Below are positions 25,069-33,842 of a stretch of DNA of 51,756 nt, one piece after another (positions within the stretch are counted from its first letter, which is position 1; each line of letters opens with the position of its first letter). The position numbers were made by a program, and so were the translations under genes. Origin of the DNA: Lachnospiraceae bacterium (GTDB taxonomy: Bacteria > Bacillota > Clostridia > Lachnospirales > Lachnospiraceae). Below the pieces are notes generated by a model that was not told the origin of the DNA, did no database searches, and was given only the letters and a program-made list of their open reading frames with translations. Location: the NCBI GenBank assembly GCA_017465845.1, contig JAFTVH010000156.1:1-51756 (forward strand), in the 5' to 3' direction.

Positions 25069-26010
25069 ATGAGTCAGACAAGGGCATTAAAAACAAATCA
25101 TTGTAAGAAAGGATATATCCTCAAACGTCTGAAGGAAAGCTGGCAGTGGTATATATTGCTGCTTCCCGGACTGATCTATCTGCTTATCTTTGATTATGGT
25201 CCTATGTATGGACTGCAAATTGCATTTAAGAATTACCGTGCGTCAAGAGGCATCTGGGGAAGTGAGTGGGTAGGGCTCAAGTATTTCCTGCGTTTTTTTA
25301 ATTATCCTGATTTTTGGAAAATGATCCGCAATACCTTGTCAATCACCTTGTTATCTTTGGCAACGTTCCCTTGTCCCATTATTTTTGCACTGTTTTTAAA
25401 TGAAATTAAATATGCTAAGTTTAAAAAGACAGTACAGATGATCACTTACATGCCCCACTTTTTGTCAGAGGTTGTTGTATGTTCCCTGGTGATTCTGTTT
25501 CTGGACAGAACTACCGGCCCGATTAATAATCTGATTGCATTTTTGGGTGGGGAAAGAGTAGGATTTATGGGAATTGCAGAGGCTTTTCCTGCGATTTACG
25601 TATTATCGGGATTGTGGCAGGGTATAGGCTGGAGTTCTATTCTTTACATATCGGCGCTATCTTCTATCTCCATGGAAGAGGTGGAAGCGGCAAGAATTGA
25701 CGGAGCCAGCAGACTGCAGGTAATGTGGTATGTCAATATTCCCAGCATTATGCCTACTATCGCAATCACCCTGATCATGAAGATGGGTAATCTGATGAGT
25801 GTAGGCTATACCAAGATTTTACTGCTCCAGAATGACTTGAATCTTGACACATCCAGTGTCATATCTACATATACCTATGAAATCGGTCTGATCGGAGGAC
25901 AGTACAGCTACTCGTCGGCAATCGGATTGTTCAATAATATCATCAATATTCTCGTATTGCTGATTGCAAATACAGTAACCAAGAAGCTGACAGATACCAG
26001 CCTCTTCTAA
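25069..26010 (+). CDS. Sugar ABC transporter permease (LplB-like)
   Basis: A 313-residue permease with six predicted helices. FDYGPMYGLQIAFKNYR at the start and the EAA loop VEAARIDGASRLQVMWYVNIP are family signatures. AAAGGAAG before the ATG at 25069 fixes the start. It is a paralogue of the permease at 8079. It is first in its operon, ahead of the partner permease and binding protein, the reverse of the gene order in locus 1. Confidence 0.93.
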   Translation: MSQTRALKTNHCKKGYILKRLKESWQWYILLLPGLIYLLIFDYGPMYGLQIAFKNYRASRGIWGSEWVGLKYFLRFFNYPDFWKMIRNTLSITLLSLATFPCPIIFALFLNEIKYAKFKKTVQMITYMPHFLSEVVVCSLVILFLDRTTGPINNLIAFLGGERVGFMGIAEAFPAIYVLSGLWQGIGWSSILYISALSSISMEEVEAARIDGASRLQVMWYVNIPSIMPTIAITLIMKMGNLMSVGYTKILLLQNDLNLDTSSVISTYTYEIGLIGGQYSYSSAIGLFNNIINILVLLIANTVTKKLTDTSLF

Positions 26011-26040
26011 AAAAATAAGTGGATTAAAGGAGTTATAATT

Positions 26041-26970
26041 ATGCAAACAACAAAAAGAAAAGCAAAATGGCTCAATTATTCCTGGAGCGATAAATTATTT
26101 TTGATTGTGGTTTATACTGTAATTATTTTGATTACTCTGGTATGTCTCTATCCTTTGTATTATACAGTGATTGCCTCTGTATCGGATGCCGGGGATGTAT
26201 ATACAGGAAAAGTAAATTTCCTGCCCAGTCAGTTTACGGTGGAAGCATATACACTGGTATTCCAGAACAAATCCATATGGAGAGGATATGCCAATACCAT
26301 ATTTTATACGGTTGTGGGAACATGCTTTAATCTGTTTCTGACCATTCCCACTGCTTATGCATTGAGCAAAAAGCGTATGTTGGGAAGAAATTTCCTGATG
26401 ACAATGTTCCTCATTACCATGTATTTCGGCGGAGGAATGATTCCTACGTATATTTTGTTTAAAAATCTGCATCTGGTCAATACGCCGTGGATCATGATCA
26501 TTAGCGGAGGACTGAGCGTATACAATGTAATTGTGACCAGAACTTATTTCCAGAATAATATACCTGAGACATTATTTGAAGCAGCCAGAATTGACGGAGC
26601 AAGTGAGTTCCGTATTTTCTTCCAGCTGGTACTTCCGCTCAGTGCTCCGATTCTTGCAGTAATTACGCTTTATTATGCCGTAGGCCATTGGAGCAGCTAT
26701 TTTACAGCAATGATTTATATTACCAAATCGGAGCTGCATCCCTTACAGATGGTACTGAGACGTATTTTGATTTTGAATGAAACAGCATATCAGGATGCTA
26801 TGCAATCAGGAAATGCAGAGATGATTGAAGATGCATTGAGACGGTCACAAATGGCAGTTACGATGAAATACGCACTTGTATTTATTGCCAGCTTCCCGAT
26901 GCTGGTACTCTATCCTTTCATACAGAAGTATTTTGTGAAGGGAATTATGGTAGGTTCTTTGAAGGGATAG
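26041..26970 (+). CDS. Carbohydrate ABC transporter permease (LplC/YtcP-like)
   Basis: A 309-residue second permease with the EAA loop LFEAARIDGASEFRIFFQLVLP and the C-terminal signature FIQKYFVKGIMVGSLKG. AAGGAG lies ahead of the ATG, and the gene begins 30 bp after its partner. It pairs with the protein at 25069 to form the membrane channel. No ATPase gene is present in the cluster, so a shared MsmK/UgpC-like ATPase is expected elsewhere in the genome. Confidence 0.93.
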   Translation: MQTTKRKAKWLNYSWSDKLFLIVVYTVIILITLVCLYPLYYTVIASVSDAGDVYTGKVNFLPSQFTVEAYTLVFQNKSIWRGYANTIFYTVVGTCFNLFLTIPTAYALSKKRMLGRNFLMTMFLITMYFGGGMIPTYILFKNLHLVNTPWIMIISGGLSVYNVIVTRTYFQNNIPETLFEAARIDGASEFRIFFQLVLPLSAPILAVITLYYAVGHWSSYFTAMIYITKSELHPLQMVLRRILILNETAYQDAMQSGNAEMIEDALRRSQMAVTMKYALVFIASFPMLVLYPFIQKYFVKGIMVGSLKG

Positions 26971-27008
26971 CTGAAAGGTTGTCGAGTGAACTTTATGTTG
27001 TATTTTCT

Positions 27009-27035
27009 GTCTGCCGTGGCGCGCGAATGGCAGAC
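27009..27035 (+). terminator. Intercistronic hairpin between permease and binding protein
   Basis: GTCTGCC (27009-27015) pairs with GGCAGAC (27029-27035) across a 13-base GC-rich loop, with no T-run. It is comparable in position to the hairpin at 7981 of locus 1 and may stabilise the binding-protein message that follows. Confidence 0.45.
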
Positions 27036-27085
27036 TTGAAAATATAGAAAATTAAGCTTATTATAAGATAAGACAGGAGGAAAAA

Positions 27086-28888
27086 ATGAAGAAAAATGTA
27101 AAACACTTTTTGGCTGTTCTGCTTGCCGGAACTATGGTAGCAGGTTGTCTGGCCGGTTGTGGAAACAGTGAGCCAAAGACTGAATCAAGCAAAGAAGGTA
27201 CTCCGGAAGCATCAGGAAGCTCCGCTCAGGCTGAGGGCACTGTGGATTCCTCTTCGAAAGAAGAACAGAAGGCTCCTATTACAACCGATCCTATTACGAT
27301 TTCTATCTTAACCACACGTCATGGCAATGCGACCAATGAAGCAAATGATGTATGGATTTTCCGGTATCTGGAATATTGGCTGAATCAGCAGGGGTATAAT
27401 GTAACAATTGATGTACAGCAGTCAATGGAAGCAGGTGACCAGCTTGCAATCATGCTTGGTACAGACTCTCTTCCGGACTTGATCTGGGGACCTTCACTGA
27501 GCACATCAAATGCAGTAATTTACGGTGCTGAAGAAGGCATGCTTTTGGACTGGACTCCTTATCTGAATGAGGAAACCATGCCCAATCTGATGGCTTTATT
27601 TGAGGAAGAGCCTGACGCATTGGCTGCAAGTACCTGTATCGATGGTGCAGTTTATTCACTTCCTTACATGGGTGAAAGAACCTATGGTGAAACAAAGCTC
27701 TGCTTCTCTATGAATTACCGTGTATATATCGATTCCACATGGATGGAAGAATGTAATGTAGACATGCCTGCTACAATGGACGAGTTCCTGGATATGCTTC
27801 GTGCATTCAAGAACAAGAAGTTAGAAGGCGGCGAAGAAGTGATTCCTCTGGTAAGCGTTTCAAACTTCTTAGAGAAGATGATCTGGATTCAGCTTGGTCA
27901 TTACGGTAATGAAGGTTCTGCTTACGGTACAACCTTTACCATTAAAGACGGTGAAGTTGTATACCCTGCATTTACCGAAGATTATCGTACCTTTATTGAA
28001 ATCATGAATACCTGTTATACAGAAGGTCTGATTTCCCAGGATTTCTTCACCATGGATTCCACTACCGCACGTGGTCTTATGACTTCAGGTGTGTGTGGTG
28101 TTGCATGTGACTGGACACTTAATAATGTTAAAGATTTTCAGAACTATGTAGCACTGGAGCCGTTCGCTATCGGCGATAACGAAGTAGTGATGTCCCTTGA
28201 CAGTCTATATAGAACGGGTGCTCTTTGGGCAAACGCAGATACAGAGTATCCCGAAGTTCTGGCATTAATGCTGGATTATTTATATAGTCCTGAAGGTTCC
28301 ATGTACCATTGGTATGGTCCTATGGAGGGACAGGATCCTTTGGGAATGTTAGATGGCTGGTTCCTTGATGAAGAAGGCAATATAACCACTAAGCTGGTGG
28401 AAGACGGTACTTACGAAAGCATGGGTCTGTATGCTAAGCAGTATGTATATCCTTACATGTATGTAGGAAATACCAAGGGTGCCGGTCCGTTGGCAAGAGC
28501 GCTTGCAGGCGCAGAGCAAAATGCGACTGAGTATACCGTTACGGACGTTGTTACAGGCAAGACCTTAACAGGAGAAAAGAGAAGAGATTATTCTCATGAC
28601 ACTGCTGACGAGCATTGGCGTTTGATCTCCATGGCGACGCAGGAAGACCATATGACAGCGATCAGACTGCCTGGTGTATACATGACTGAGGAGGATTCTA
28701 CACGTGCTGCAGAATTAAGCAAGGTAATCAGTGACTATGTAAAAGCTGAATCCGCTAAATTCATCACCGGTACAAGACCTATCAGCGAAATCGATGCTTT
28801 CTGGGAAGAACTGAAAAAGCTGGATATTGAGGAATATATTGCACTTTATAAGGAAGCATACAGCTCTTATATGGAACAGAAATTTTAA
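27086..28888 (+). CDS. Extracellular sugar-binding lipoprotein
   Basis: A 600-residue Lpl-type binding protein with a signal peptide, lipobox LAGC and a Ser/Glu-rich linker. Then comes the two-lobed binding fold, with LGTDSLPDLIWGPS, GAVYSLPYMGERT and DSTWMEECNVDMPATMDEF. AGGAGG lies before the ATG. It feeds the two preceding permeases. It differs clearly from the binding protein at 6117, so the two importers probably take different ligands. The following gene is a membrane AraC sensor, typical of such operons. Confidence 0.92.
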   Translation: MKKNVKHFLAVLLAGTMVAGCLAGCGNSEPKTESSKEGTPEASGSSAQAEGTVDSSSKEEQKAPITTDPITISILTTRHGNATNEANDVWIFRYLEYWLNQQGYNVTIDVQQSMEAGDQLAIMLGTDSLPDLIWGPSLSTSNAVIYGAEEGMLLDWTPYLNEETMPNLMALFEEEPDALAASTCIDGAVYSLPYMGERTYGETKLCFSMNYRVYIDSTWMEECNVDMPATMDEFLDMLRAFKNKKLEGGEEVIPLVSVSNFLEKMIWIQLGHYGNEGSAYGTTFTIKDGEVVYPAFTEDYRTFIEIMNTCYTEGLISQDFFTMDSTTARGLMTSGVCGVACDWTLNNVKDFQNYVALEPFAIGDNEVVMSLDSLYRTGALWANADTEYPEVLALMLDYLYSPEGSMYHWYGPMEGQDPLGMLDGWFLDEEGNITTKLVEDGTYESMGLYAKQYVYPYMYVGNTKGAGPLARALAGAEQNATEYTVTDVVTGKTLTGEKRRDYSHDTADEHWRLISMATQEDHMTAIRLPGVYMTEEDSTRAAELSKVISDYVKAESAKFITGTRPISEIDAFWEELKKLDIEEYIALYKEAYSSYMEQKF

Positions 28889-28918
28889 TCAGTAATAATA
28901 TGATCGGCGGGAGGATAT

Positions 28919-31171
28919 ATGGAGAGAAGATTGAAATCTATATTGGTATTGGCATTACCATATGCTCTGACAGTGCTTCTGCCGATCATATCTGTTTTGT
29001 GTCTTGGCAGTATGGTAATGACCAGTTATCATGAAAAAATTATAACAGATAAGCAGAAAAGTATAGAATTTGCATTTGACAGATTTTTACAGAGAATAGA
29101 TAATATACAGACTTTGTCATCAATGATCGCGCAAAATGACATAGTGATAGAATATGCTTATGCAAGCTTGCGAAGCTCAAATCATTCATTACAGAAAAAT
29201 ATGGAGATGCGAGATCTGTTAAGCGGATTTCTCATTAACAATGATGTGACTGCCATGTATTTATATGATCCTAGCAACGATAGAATAATAACGACGGATG
29301 CTGTATTAAGCAATGCTGCAGATTATTTTAAATATAGGTATTGCAAAGAGGGATATACGGCCCAGGAATGTGTAGAACAGTTGAAAGCCAAGTCGTGGGG
29401 CTGTGAATTTAGTTCAAGCATCAATGCAAAGATAGATGATAAATTCATGGAAGTAATTGAGTATAGGATATCGGTGCCTCTTAACCGTATCAACAGGAAC
29501 CAGCCCCATTTAACACTGGTAATGAAAGCAGAAGATATCTTTGGAGATTTTTATGAGATATTGGATGAGGGCGGTGAATTTTACATATATGATAATAAGG
29601 ACAGGTTGATTCTGGGTAATGGCAGTCGATATGGCGATGTTACATCTTCTTCGAAGGATTCTGAGTTAAAGCCAATCTATGCAGACGGCGAGAAAATATA
29701 TCAGATGACATGCTATTCCGATAACAAGCTCTGGAAGGTGCATATCTATATGCCTGACTTGATGAAAAGCGGGAATACAGAGACGATATCACCTTCTGTG
29801 TGGCTGTTGATGGCCGTACCTGTTATCGTCAGTCTGGCTTTCTGTATGTATTTTACTTTCAGAAATCACCGGGAGATTCAGGAAGTGCTGCAGTTATTCC
29901 GGGGACGGCCCAAGGAAAAGGGTGAGCCGGAAGAGGAAGCAGTCGGCTATAAAGCTATCAGAGAGTATGCGAATCAAATCATTCGGGATAATGATAGGTT
30001 CAAGGAACGCATTATAAACTATGAGTCTATACATAAGTATGAGGTACTTGACAGAGTGCTTCGAAACACCTATGAAAACAGAGAAGAAATGGAGCATGCG
30101 TTAGAAGGTACCGATTTATGCATTCGCGATGATCAATGTGTAGTTTTATGTATTCGCTATGAAGATAACGGTTACAGAACCTTTGTTACGGAGAACCTTT
30201 CTATAAAAGATCTGGTAAAAGAACTGCTTGCGGAGTCTACAGAAAGAAAGTATGAAATATTTGACACTTCGGCAAGAGAGACTATTTGTGTACTGGCAAT
30301 TGGTGATGATGAGAGTATGGAACTTATCATACGGGATATGATTTCCGGTCTGAATGTTGAGATTGCATATAACTATGGAATCAAAATGAAGATCGGCGTA
30401 GGCAATGTGGTGGAGTCCATATACCATATTCATGATTCGTATGCAAAAGCCAAGGAGGTAATCAGATATAGCGAAACCTCTGGAAATAAAGTGCTTTTTT
30501 ATTTGGAACTGGCACAGTCGGAGGATGTCTATTACTATCCGAGAGAATTTGATGATAAAATCTACAATTATGCTATTGCCGGACGAGCGGAGGAAGCCAA
30601 AGCGATTATTCAAAGCTTATATAAAGAAAATTTTGAACAGAGATCCAGAATGCTGTCTGTCAGAGCCATTGAGATATTGAAAAACAGACTCAGGGATTCT
30701 CTGATATCTATCTCTGGGAAGTATGATGTCTGCATAGATGATGCAGTAGTACAGCTTGACCGGGAGCAGAATGTAAAAAACTACTTTGATTTTGTATATG
30801 ATTCCATAGATTTGATCACTGAAGAGATTAAAGATAAGAAGAAATCCCTGCAGAATCATACTGTGGTGAAGATGATGGATTATATTCAGGAGAATTACAG
30901 CGATAATGCATTGTCTTTGAAACAAATATCGCTGAAGTTCGGGTTCCATGAAACCTATATCTCGAGGTTGTTCAAAGCGGAGTATGGTGAAAATCTATCC
31001 GGTATTATTGAAAAACTGCGAATAGAGAAAGCATGTGAGTTAATTAAGAATACCGACATCAAAATCGGAGATATTGCAGAGAAGGTGGGTTATACTTCTG
31101 ATTTGAGTTTCCGCAGAGCTTTTAAAAAGGTGACGGGGATGAATCCGGGGGAATATAGGGAGAATTCGTAA
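28919..31171 (+). CDS. Membrane-anchored AraC-family sensor-regulator
   Basis: A 750-residue one-component regulator. Two transmembrane helices (about 8-33 and 292-314) flank an extracellular sensor domain of dCache-like size. A cytoplasmic linker of about 330 residues follows. The C-terminus (about 650-748) has two helix-turn-helix units ending with GYTSDLSFRRAFKKVTGMNPGEYRE. This YesN-like layout reads an external ligand, perhaps presented by the binding lipoprotein, and controls the adjacent importer operon. GGGAGG lies ahead of the ATG. The start of the structured repeat at 31173 immediately follows the stop codon. Confidence 0.92.
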   Translation: MERRLKSILVLALPYALTVLLPIISVLCLGSMVMTSYHEKIITDKQKSIEFAFDRFLQRIDNIQTLSSMIAQNDIVIEYAYASLRSSNHSLQKNMEMRDLLSGFLINNDVTAMYLYDPSNDRIITTDAVLSNAADYFKYRYCKEGYTAQECVEQLKAKSWGCEFSSSINAKIDDKFMEVIEYRISVPLNRINRNQPHLTLVMKAEDIFGDFYEILDEGGEFYIYDNKDRLILGNGSRYGDVTSSSKDSELKPIYADGEKIYQMTCYSDNKLWKVHIYMPDLMKSGNTETISPSVWLLMAVPVIVSLAFCMYFTFRNHREIQEVLQLFRGRPKEKGEPEEEAVGYKAIREYANQIIRDNDRFKERIINYESIHKYEVLDRVLRNTYENREEMEHALEGTDLCIRDDQCVVLCIRYEDNGYRTFVTENLSIKDLVKELLAESTERKYEIFDTSARETICVLAIGDDESMELIIRDMISGLNVEIAYNYGIKMKIGVGNVVESIYHIHDSYAKAKEVIRYSETSGNKVLFYLELAQSEDVYYYPREFDDKIYNYAIAGRAEEAKAIIQSLYKENFEQRSRMLSVRAIEILKNRLRDSLISISGKYDVCIDDAVVQLDREQNVKNYFDFVYDSIDLITEEIKDKKKSLQNHTVVKMMDYIQENYSDNALSLKQISLKFGFHETYISRLFKAEYGENLSGIIEKLRIEKACELIKNTDIKIGDIAEKVGYTSDLSFRRAFKKVTGMNPGEYRENS

Positions 31172-31172
31172 G

Positions 31173-31356
31173 GTTACTGTTCACTCCGCGCCATTTGCAA
31201 AGCATCGAAGATGCTTTTGGCTGCAGCCTACGGCGCTTTCCGTCGCTTCGCGACTACCTTTGCTCATAAAATGGCGCTCCCTCCGTCAGCCCAGGCAGGC
31301 AAAGCCGCATGCAAGCATGCGCTTTACCTGCCCTGAACTGACGTGTGAACTGTAAC
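31173..31356. repeat. Structured palindromic element (about 184 bp)
   Basis: The ends GTTACTGTTCAC (31173-31184) and GTGAACTGTAAC (31345-31356) are inverted with one mismatch. Inside are several stems: GCGCCATTT with AAATGGCGC, AGCATC/GATGCT, GTCGC/GCGAC, and a long hairpin from GGCAGGCAAAGC (31294) to GCTTTACCTGCC (ending 31332). It is a variant of the ends at 14302 and 51617 and may also terminate the AraC transcript. Confidence 0.65.
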
Positions 31357-31447
31357 TTCGTAAGCTAAATTTTACGACCGGAAATCAAGCGGATATTCGC
31401 AATTCGCTTCGCTACTTGCTCATAACCTCATAACCGCTTCGCGGTTT

Positions 31448-31536
31448 GTCAGGTGGAGTTTGTACTCCACCTGACACAAGTAAGTCCCCTACCCACCGCT
31501 TAGCGCTCCACGTGCTTGAAGCGGGGGACTTACTTG
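31448..31536. repeat. Tandem hairpins, possible IS200/IS605-type end remnant
   Basis: GTCAGGTGGAGT (31448-31459) and ACTCCACCTGAC (31464-31475) form a perfect 12-bp stem with a 4-base loop. Directly after it, CAAGTAAGTCCCC (31477-31489) pairs with GGGGACTTACTTG (31524-31536) around an inner CGCTT/AAGCG stem. Such subterminal palindromes resemble the ends of IS200/IS605 or their miniature derivatives, but no transposase or TnpB gene is present. The stretch 31357-31447 between repeats holds nothing coding. Confidence 0.5.
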
Positions 31537-31554
31537 ATTCGGTTAAATTATATA

Positions 31555-31583
31555 TTTACAGCTCCTCTCAATTATGGGATAAT
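31555..31583 (+). promoter_or_regulatory. Sigma-A promoter candidate
   Basis: TTTACA (31555-31560), 17-base spacer, GATAAT (31578-31583), ahead of the AAA-CYTH gene. Confidence 0.5.
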
Positions 31584-31669
31584 TTATGTAGAAAAACACG
31601 TTGCCTAATTCGGTGTTTTTCAAACTTTCTGTTAAACAGCTATTTCATAAACGAGATGAGGAAAAGAAA

Positions 31670-32761
31670 ATGGAGATTTCAAAAATTGTTATTACCGGAG
31701 GACCTTGTGCCGGCAAATCAACAGCAATGAGCTGGGTACAGAATGCTTTTACACAACTGGGATATACAGTGCTCTTTGTTCCGGAAACAGCTACTGAATT
31801 GATTGGCGGAGGTGTTACTCCCTGGACTTGCGGAACTAACATCGATTATCAAAAATGCCAAATGAAGCTTCAGGTTCAGAAAGAAGAGATTTTCGAGCAG
31901 GCAGCTCGTACAATGAACGGTGCGAAAATCTTAATTGTATGTGATAGAGGCGCTCTTGATAATAAGGCTTATATGGATGCGGCAGAATTTGATTCTGTTT
32001 TAGATTCCATCGGGTCAAATGAGGTGGAACTTAGGGATAGTTATGATGCGGTATTTCATCTTGTGACAGCTGCGAAAGGTGCTGAGGCATTCTACACAAC
32101 GGCTAATAATACCGCAAGAACCGAAACAGTAGAGGAGGCAGCGGCATTAGATGATAAGCTCATCGCTGCATGGACGGGACATCCACATTTTAGAGTCATA
32201 GACAATACCTCTGATTTTGAAGACAAGATGAAGCGTCTGATAGCTGAAATTTCTTCATTTCTGGGCGAACCGGAACCTTTTGAAATTGAGCGTAAATTCC
32301 TCATAGAATATCCTGATATTGATTGGTTGGAAAAGATGCCTAACTGTCAGAGAATTGAAATTATTCAGACATACCTGAAATCTCAGGATGACGATGAGAT
32401 TCGCGTTCGCCAGCGCGGTATGGATGGTCACTATATTTATTTCCAGACAATCAAGCGTAAGGTCAGCGATATAAAGAGAGTGGAAATTGAACGCAGATTA
32501 TCCAAGGATGACTACCTCAGACTTCTGATGGATGCGGATACCACTAGGCGACAGATTCGTAAGACTCGCTATTGCCTTACATACGTGAATCAATATTTTG
32601 AAATTGATGTATATCCTTTCTGGAATGATAAAGCAATTGCAGAGATAGAGCTAAGCGATGAAAAAGCAGAAATTATATTTCCGGAACAGATTAAGGTGAT
32701 TAAGGAAGTGACGGATGATGAGCAGTATAAAAATGCTTCTTTAGCGCAAATAAAGGAGTAG
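31670..32761 (+). CDS. AAA ATPase/kinase-like domain fused to a CYTH domain
   Basis: A 363-residue fusion. The N-terminal half is a P-loop NadR-like ATPase or kinase (Walker A GGPCAGKST, K16; ILIVCDRG as Walker B; an SGTD-like lid is not evident). From about residue 203 a CYTH triphosphate-tunnel domain begins with the signature E205-I-E207-R-K209 in FEIERKFLIEY and continues with EIRVRQRG, a KVSDIKRVEIERRLS strand and AIAEIELS. CYTH enzymes hydrolyse inorganic tripolyphosphate or bind organic triphosphates. The ATG at 31670 follows GAGGAAAAG. AAA-CYTH fusions are known in Bacillota but their function is not settled. Confidence 0.88.
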   Translation: MEISKIVITGGPCAGKSTAMSWVQNAFTQLGYTVLFVPETATELIGGGVTPWTCGTNIDYQKCQMKLQVQKEEIFEQAARTMNGAKILIVCDRGALDNKAYMDAAEFDSVLDSIGSNEVELRDSYDAVFHLVTAAKGAEAFYTTANNTARTETVEEAAALDDKLIAAWTGHPHFRVIDNTSDFEDKMKRLIAEISSFLGEPEPFEIERKFLIEYPDIDWLEKMPNCQRIEIIQTYLKSQDDDEIRVRQRGMDGHYIYFQTIKRKVSDIKRVEIERRLSKDDYLRLLMDADTTRRQIRKTRYCLTYVNQYFEIDVYPFWNDKAIAEIELSDEKAEIIFPEQIKVIKEVTDDEQYKNASLAQIKE

Positions 32762-32782
32762 TAAGCTGATGAAAAGGGGAAG

Positions 32783-33424
32783 ATGCTTATGAAGAAACGT
32801 CGTTATATTTGCATTGCAATCATTATTCTGGCAGCTGCGTGCATTCTGGTGCCGACAGGTATCAGTGTCTATCAGAAAACATTACTGAGAAAGAACTTTG
32901 CAGACAACCAAAGGAGAGAGCCATACGCTTTGAACGTGCCTCTGAAAGAAATGGATTTCAATGTTTATGAAAAATATTTTACTACAATAAGCACATTGCT
33001 TCTTCACAATTATAACAGGAAAATAGCCCTGCCCTGTGACGTGGATTATTATATTTCCAAGGAGGATTCTAAACCGGTTCTGACGCTGAAGAAAGGGACG
33101 GCAGTCTATGTTCTCAATACGGATGAAGAGAATCCTGTCGGATATGGCGTGCAGTGCTGGCCTGATTATGAGAAGGAATGGAGATATGGTTATCAGTTTT
33201 TGACAGCAGATTTTACATCCATAGATGGGGAATATCTTTCGATGTATTATGTGAAATCGTCGCAGCTTGAAAAGGTTGCGAAGGCTTTTTACAAGGCAAA
33301 CACCAAACAATTGCGTAATGATTACCGTTTTTCGACTTCTTACTATGCGGAGAGGGCTACGCAGTATATCGACAGAATATTGTATGATGCCGGTGTGTTT
33401 TGCTCTAAACAGCTGGAGGAATAA
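32783..33424 (+). CDS. Membrane-anchored hypothetical protein
   Basis: A 213-residue protein with a basic start and one N-terminal transmembrane helix (about 8-28). The rest is extracytoplasmic: PLKEMDFNVYEKYF, a beta-strand region with aromatic residues (YGVQCWPDYEKEWRYGYQFL) and helical segments near the C-terminus. AAGGGGA precedes the ATG, with a second in-frame ATG two codons later. No known domain is recognised. It follows the AAA-CYTH gene after 21 bp and ends at a strong hairpin, so it is probably co-transcribed with it. Confidence 0.75.
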   Translation: MLMKKRRYICIAIIILAAACILVPTGISVYQKTLLRKNFADNQRREPYALNVPLKEMDFNVYEKYFTTISTLLLHNYNRKIALPCDVDYYISKEDSKPVLTLKKGTAVYVLNTDEENPVGYGVQCWPDYEKEWRYGYQFLTADFTSIDGEYLSMYYVKSSQLEKVAKAFYKANTKQLRNDYRFSTSYYAERATQYIDRILYDAGVFCSKQLEE

Positions 33425-33429
33425 AAAGC

Positions 33430-33475
33430 GCTGCAGGTATCAGGAGATGATATCTGCAGCTTTAAATTTTTCTTT
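33430..33475. terminator. Bidirectional terminator
   Basis: GCTGCAGGTATCA (33430-33442) pairs over 13 bp with TGATATCTGCAGC (33448-33460), with one G-U pair and a GGAGA loop, then TTTAAATTTTTC. It lies between convergent genes and can serve both. Confidence 0.82.
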
Positions 33476-33476
33476 A

Positions 33477-33842
33477 TTATTTCTTTGCAGGTACGATCTC
33501 CAGCCAATATCCGTCCGGATCTGTAATAAAGTAAATTCCCATTGCCGGATTTTCAAAGCAGATGCATCCCATCTCCTCATGCAGCTTGTGTGCAGCTTCA
33601 TAATCATCTGTCCGGAAAGCCAGATGGAACTCACACTCGCCCAGGTCATAAGCCTGCGGATGATCTTCCAGCCAGGTCAGCTCCAACTCAAAAGTACTTT
33701 CTTCATTTCCCATATAAACAATAATGAAGCCTTTTCCGTTAATGCGGCGTGTTTCGTGAAGTCCCAGAGCTTTTTCATAAAAAGCAATGGATTTGTTCAG
33801 GTCTGATACATTATAATTCTCGTGATACATTTCAAATTTCAT
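33477..33842 (-). CDS. VOC-family protein (lactoylglutathione lyase-like)
   Basis: A 121-residue single vicinal-oxygen-chelate enzyme. Likely metal ligands follow the glyoxalase I pattern: H7 in MYHENY, the glutamate of FELELTW, the histidine of CEFHLAF and the glutamate of YWLEIVP. Possible roles are methylglyoxal detoxification or another VOC reaction; the sequence fits GloA best. Its start overlaps the end of the UlaG-like gene by 11 bp, so the pair is translationally coupled. Confidence 0.88.
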   Translation of the reverse strand: MKFEMYHENYNVSDLNKSIAFYEKALGLHETRRINGKGFIIVYMGNEESTFELELTWLEDHPQAYDLGECEFHLAFRTDDYEAAHKLHEEMGCICFENPAMGIYFITDPDGYWLEIVPAKK

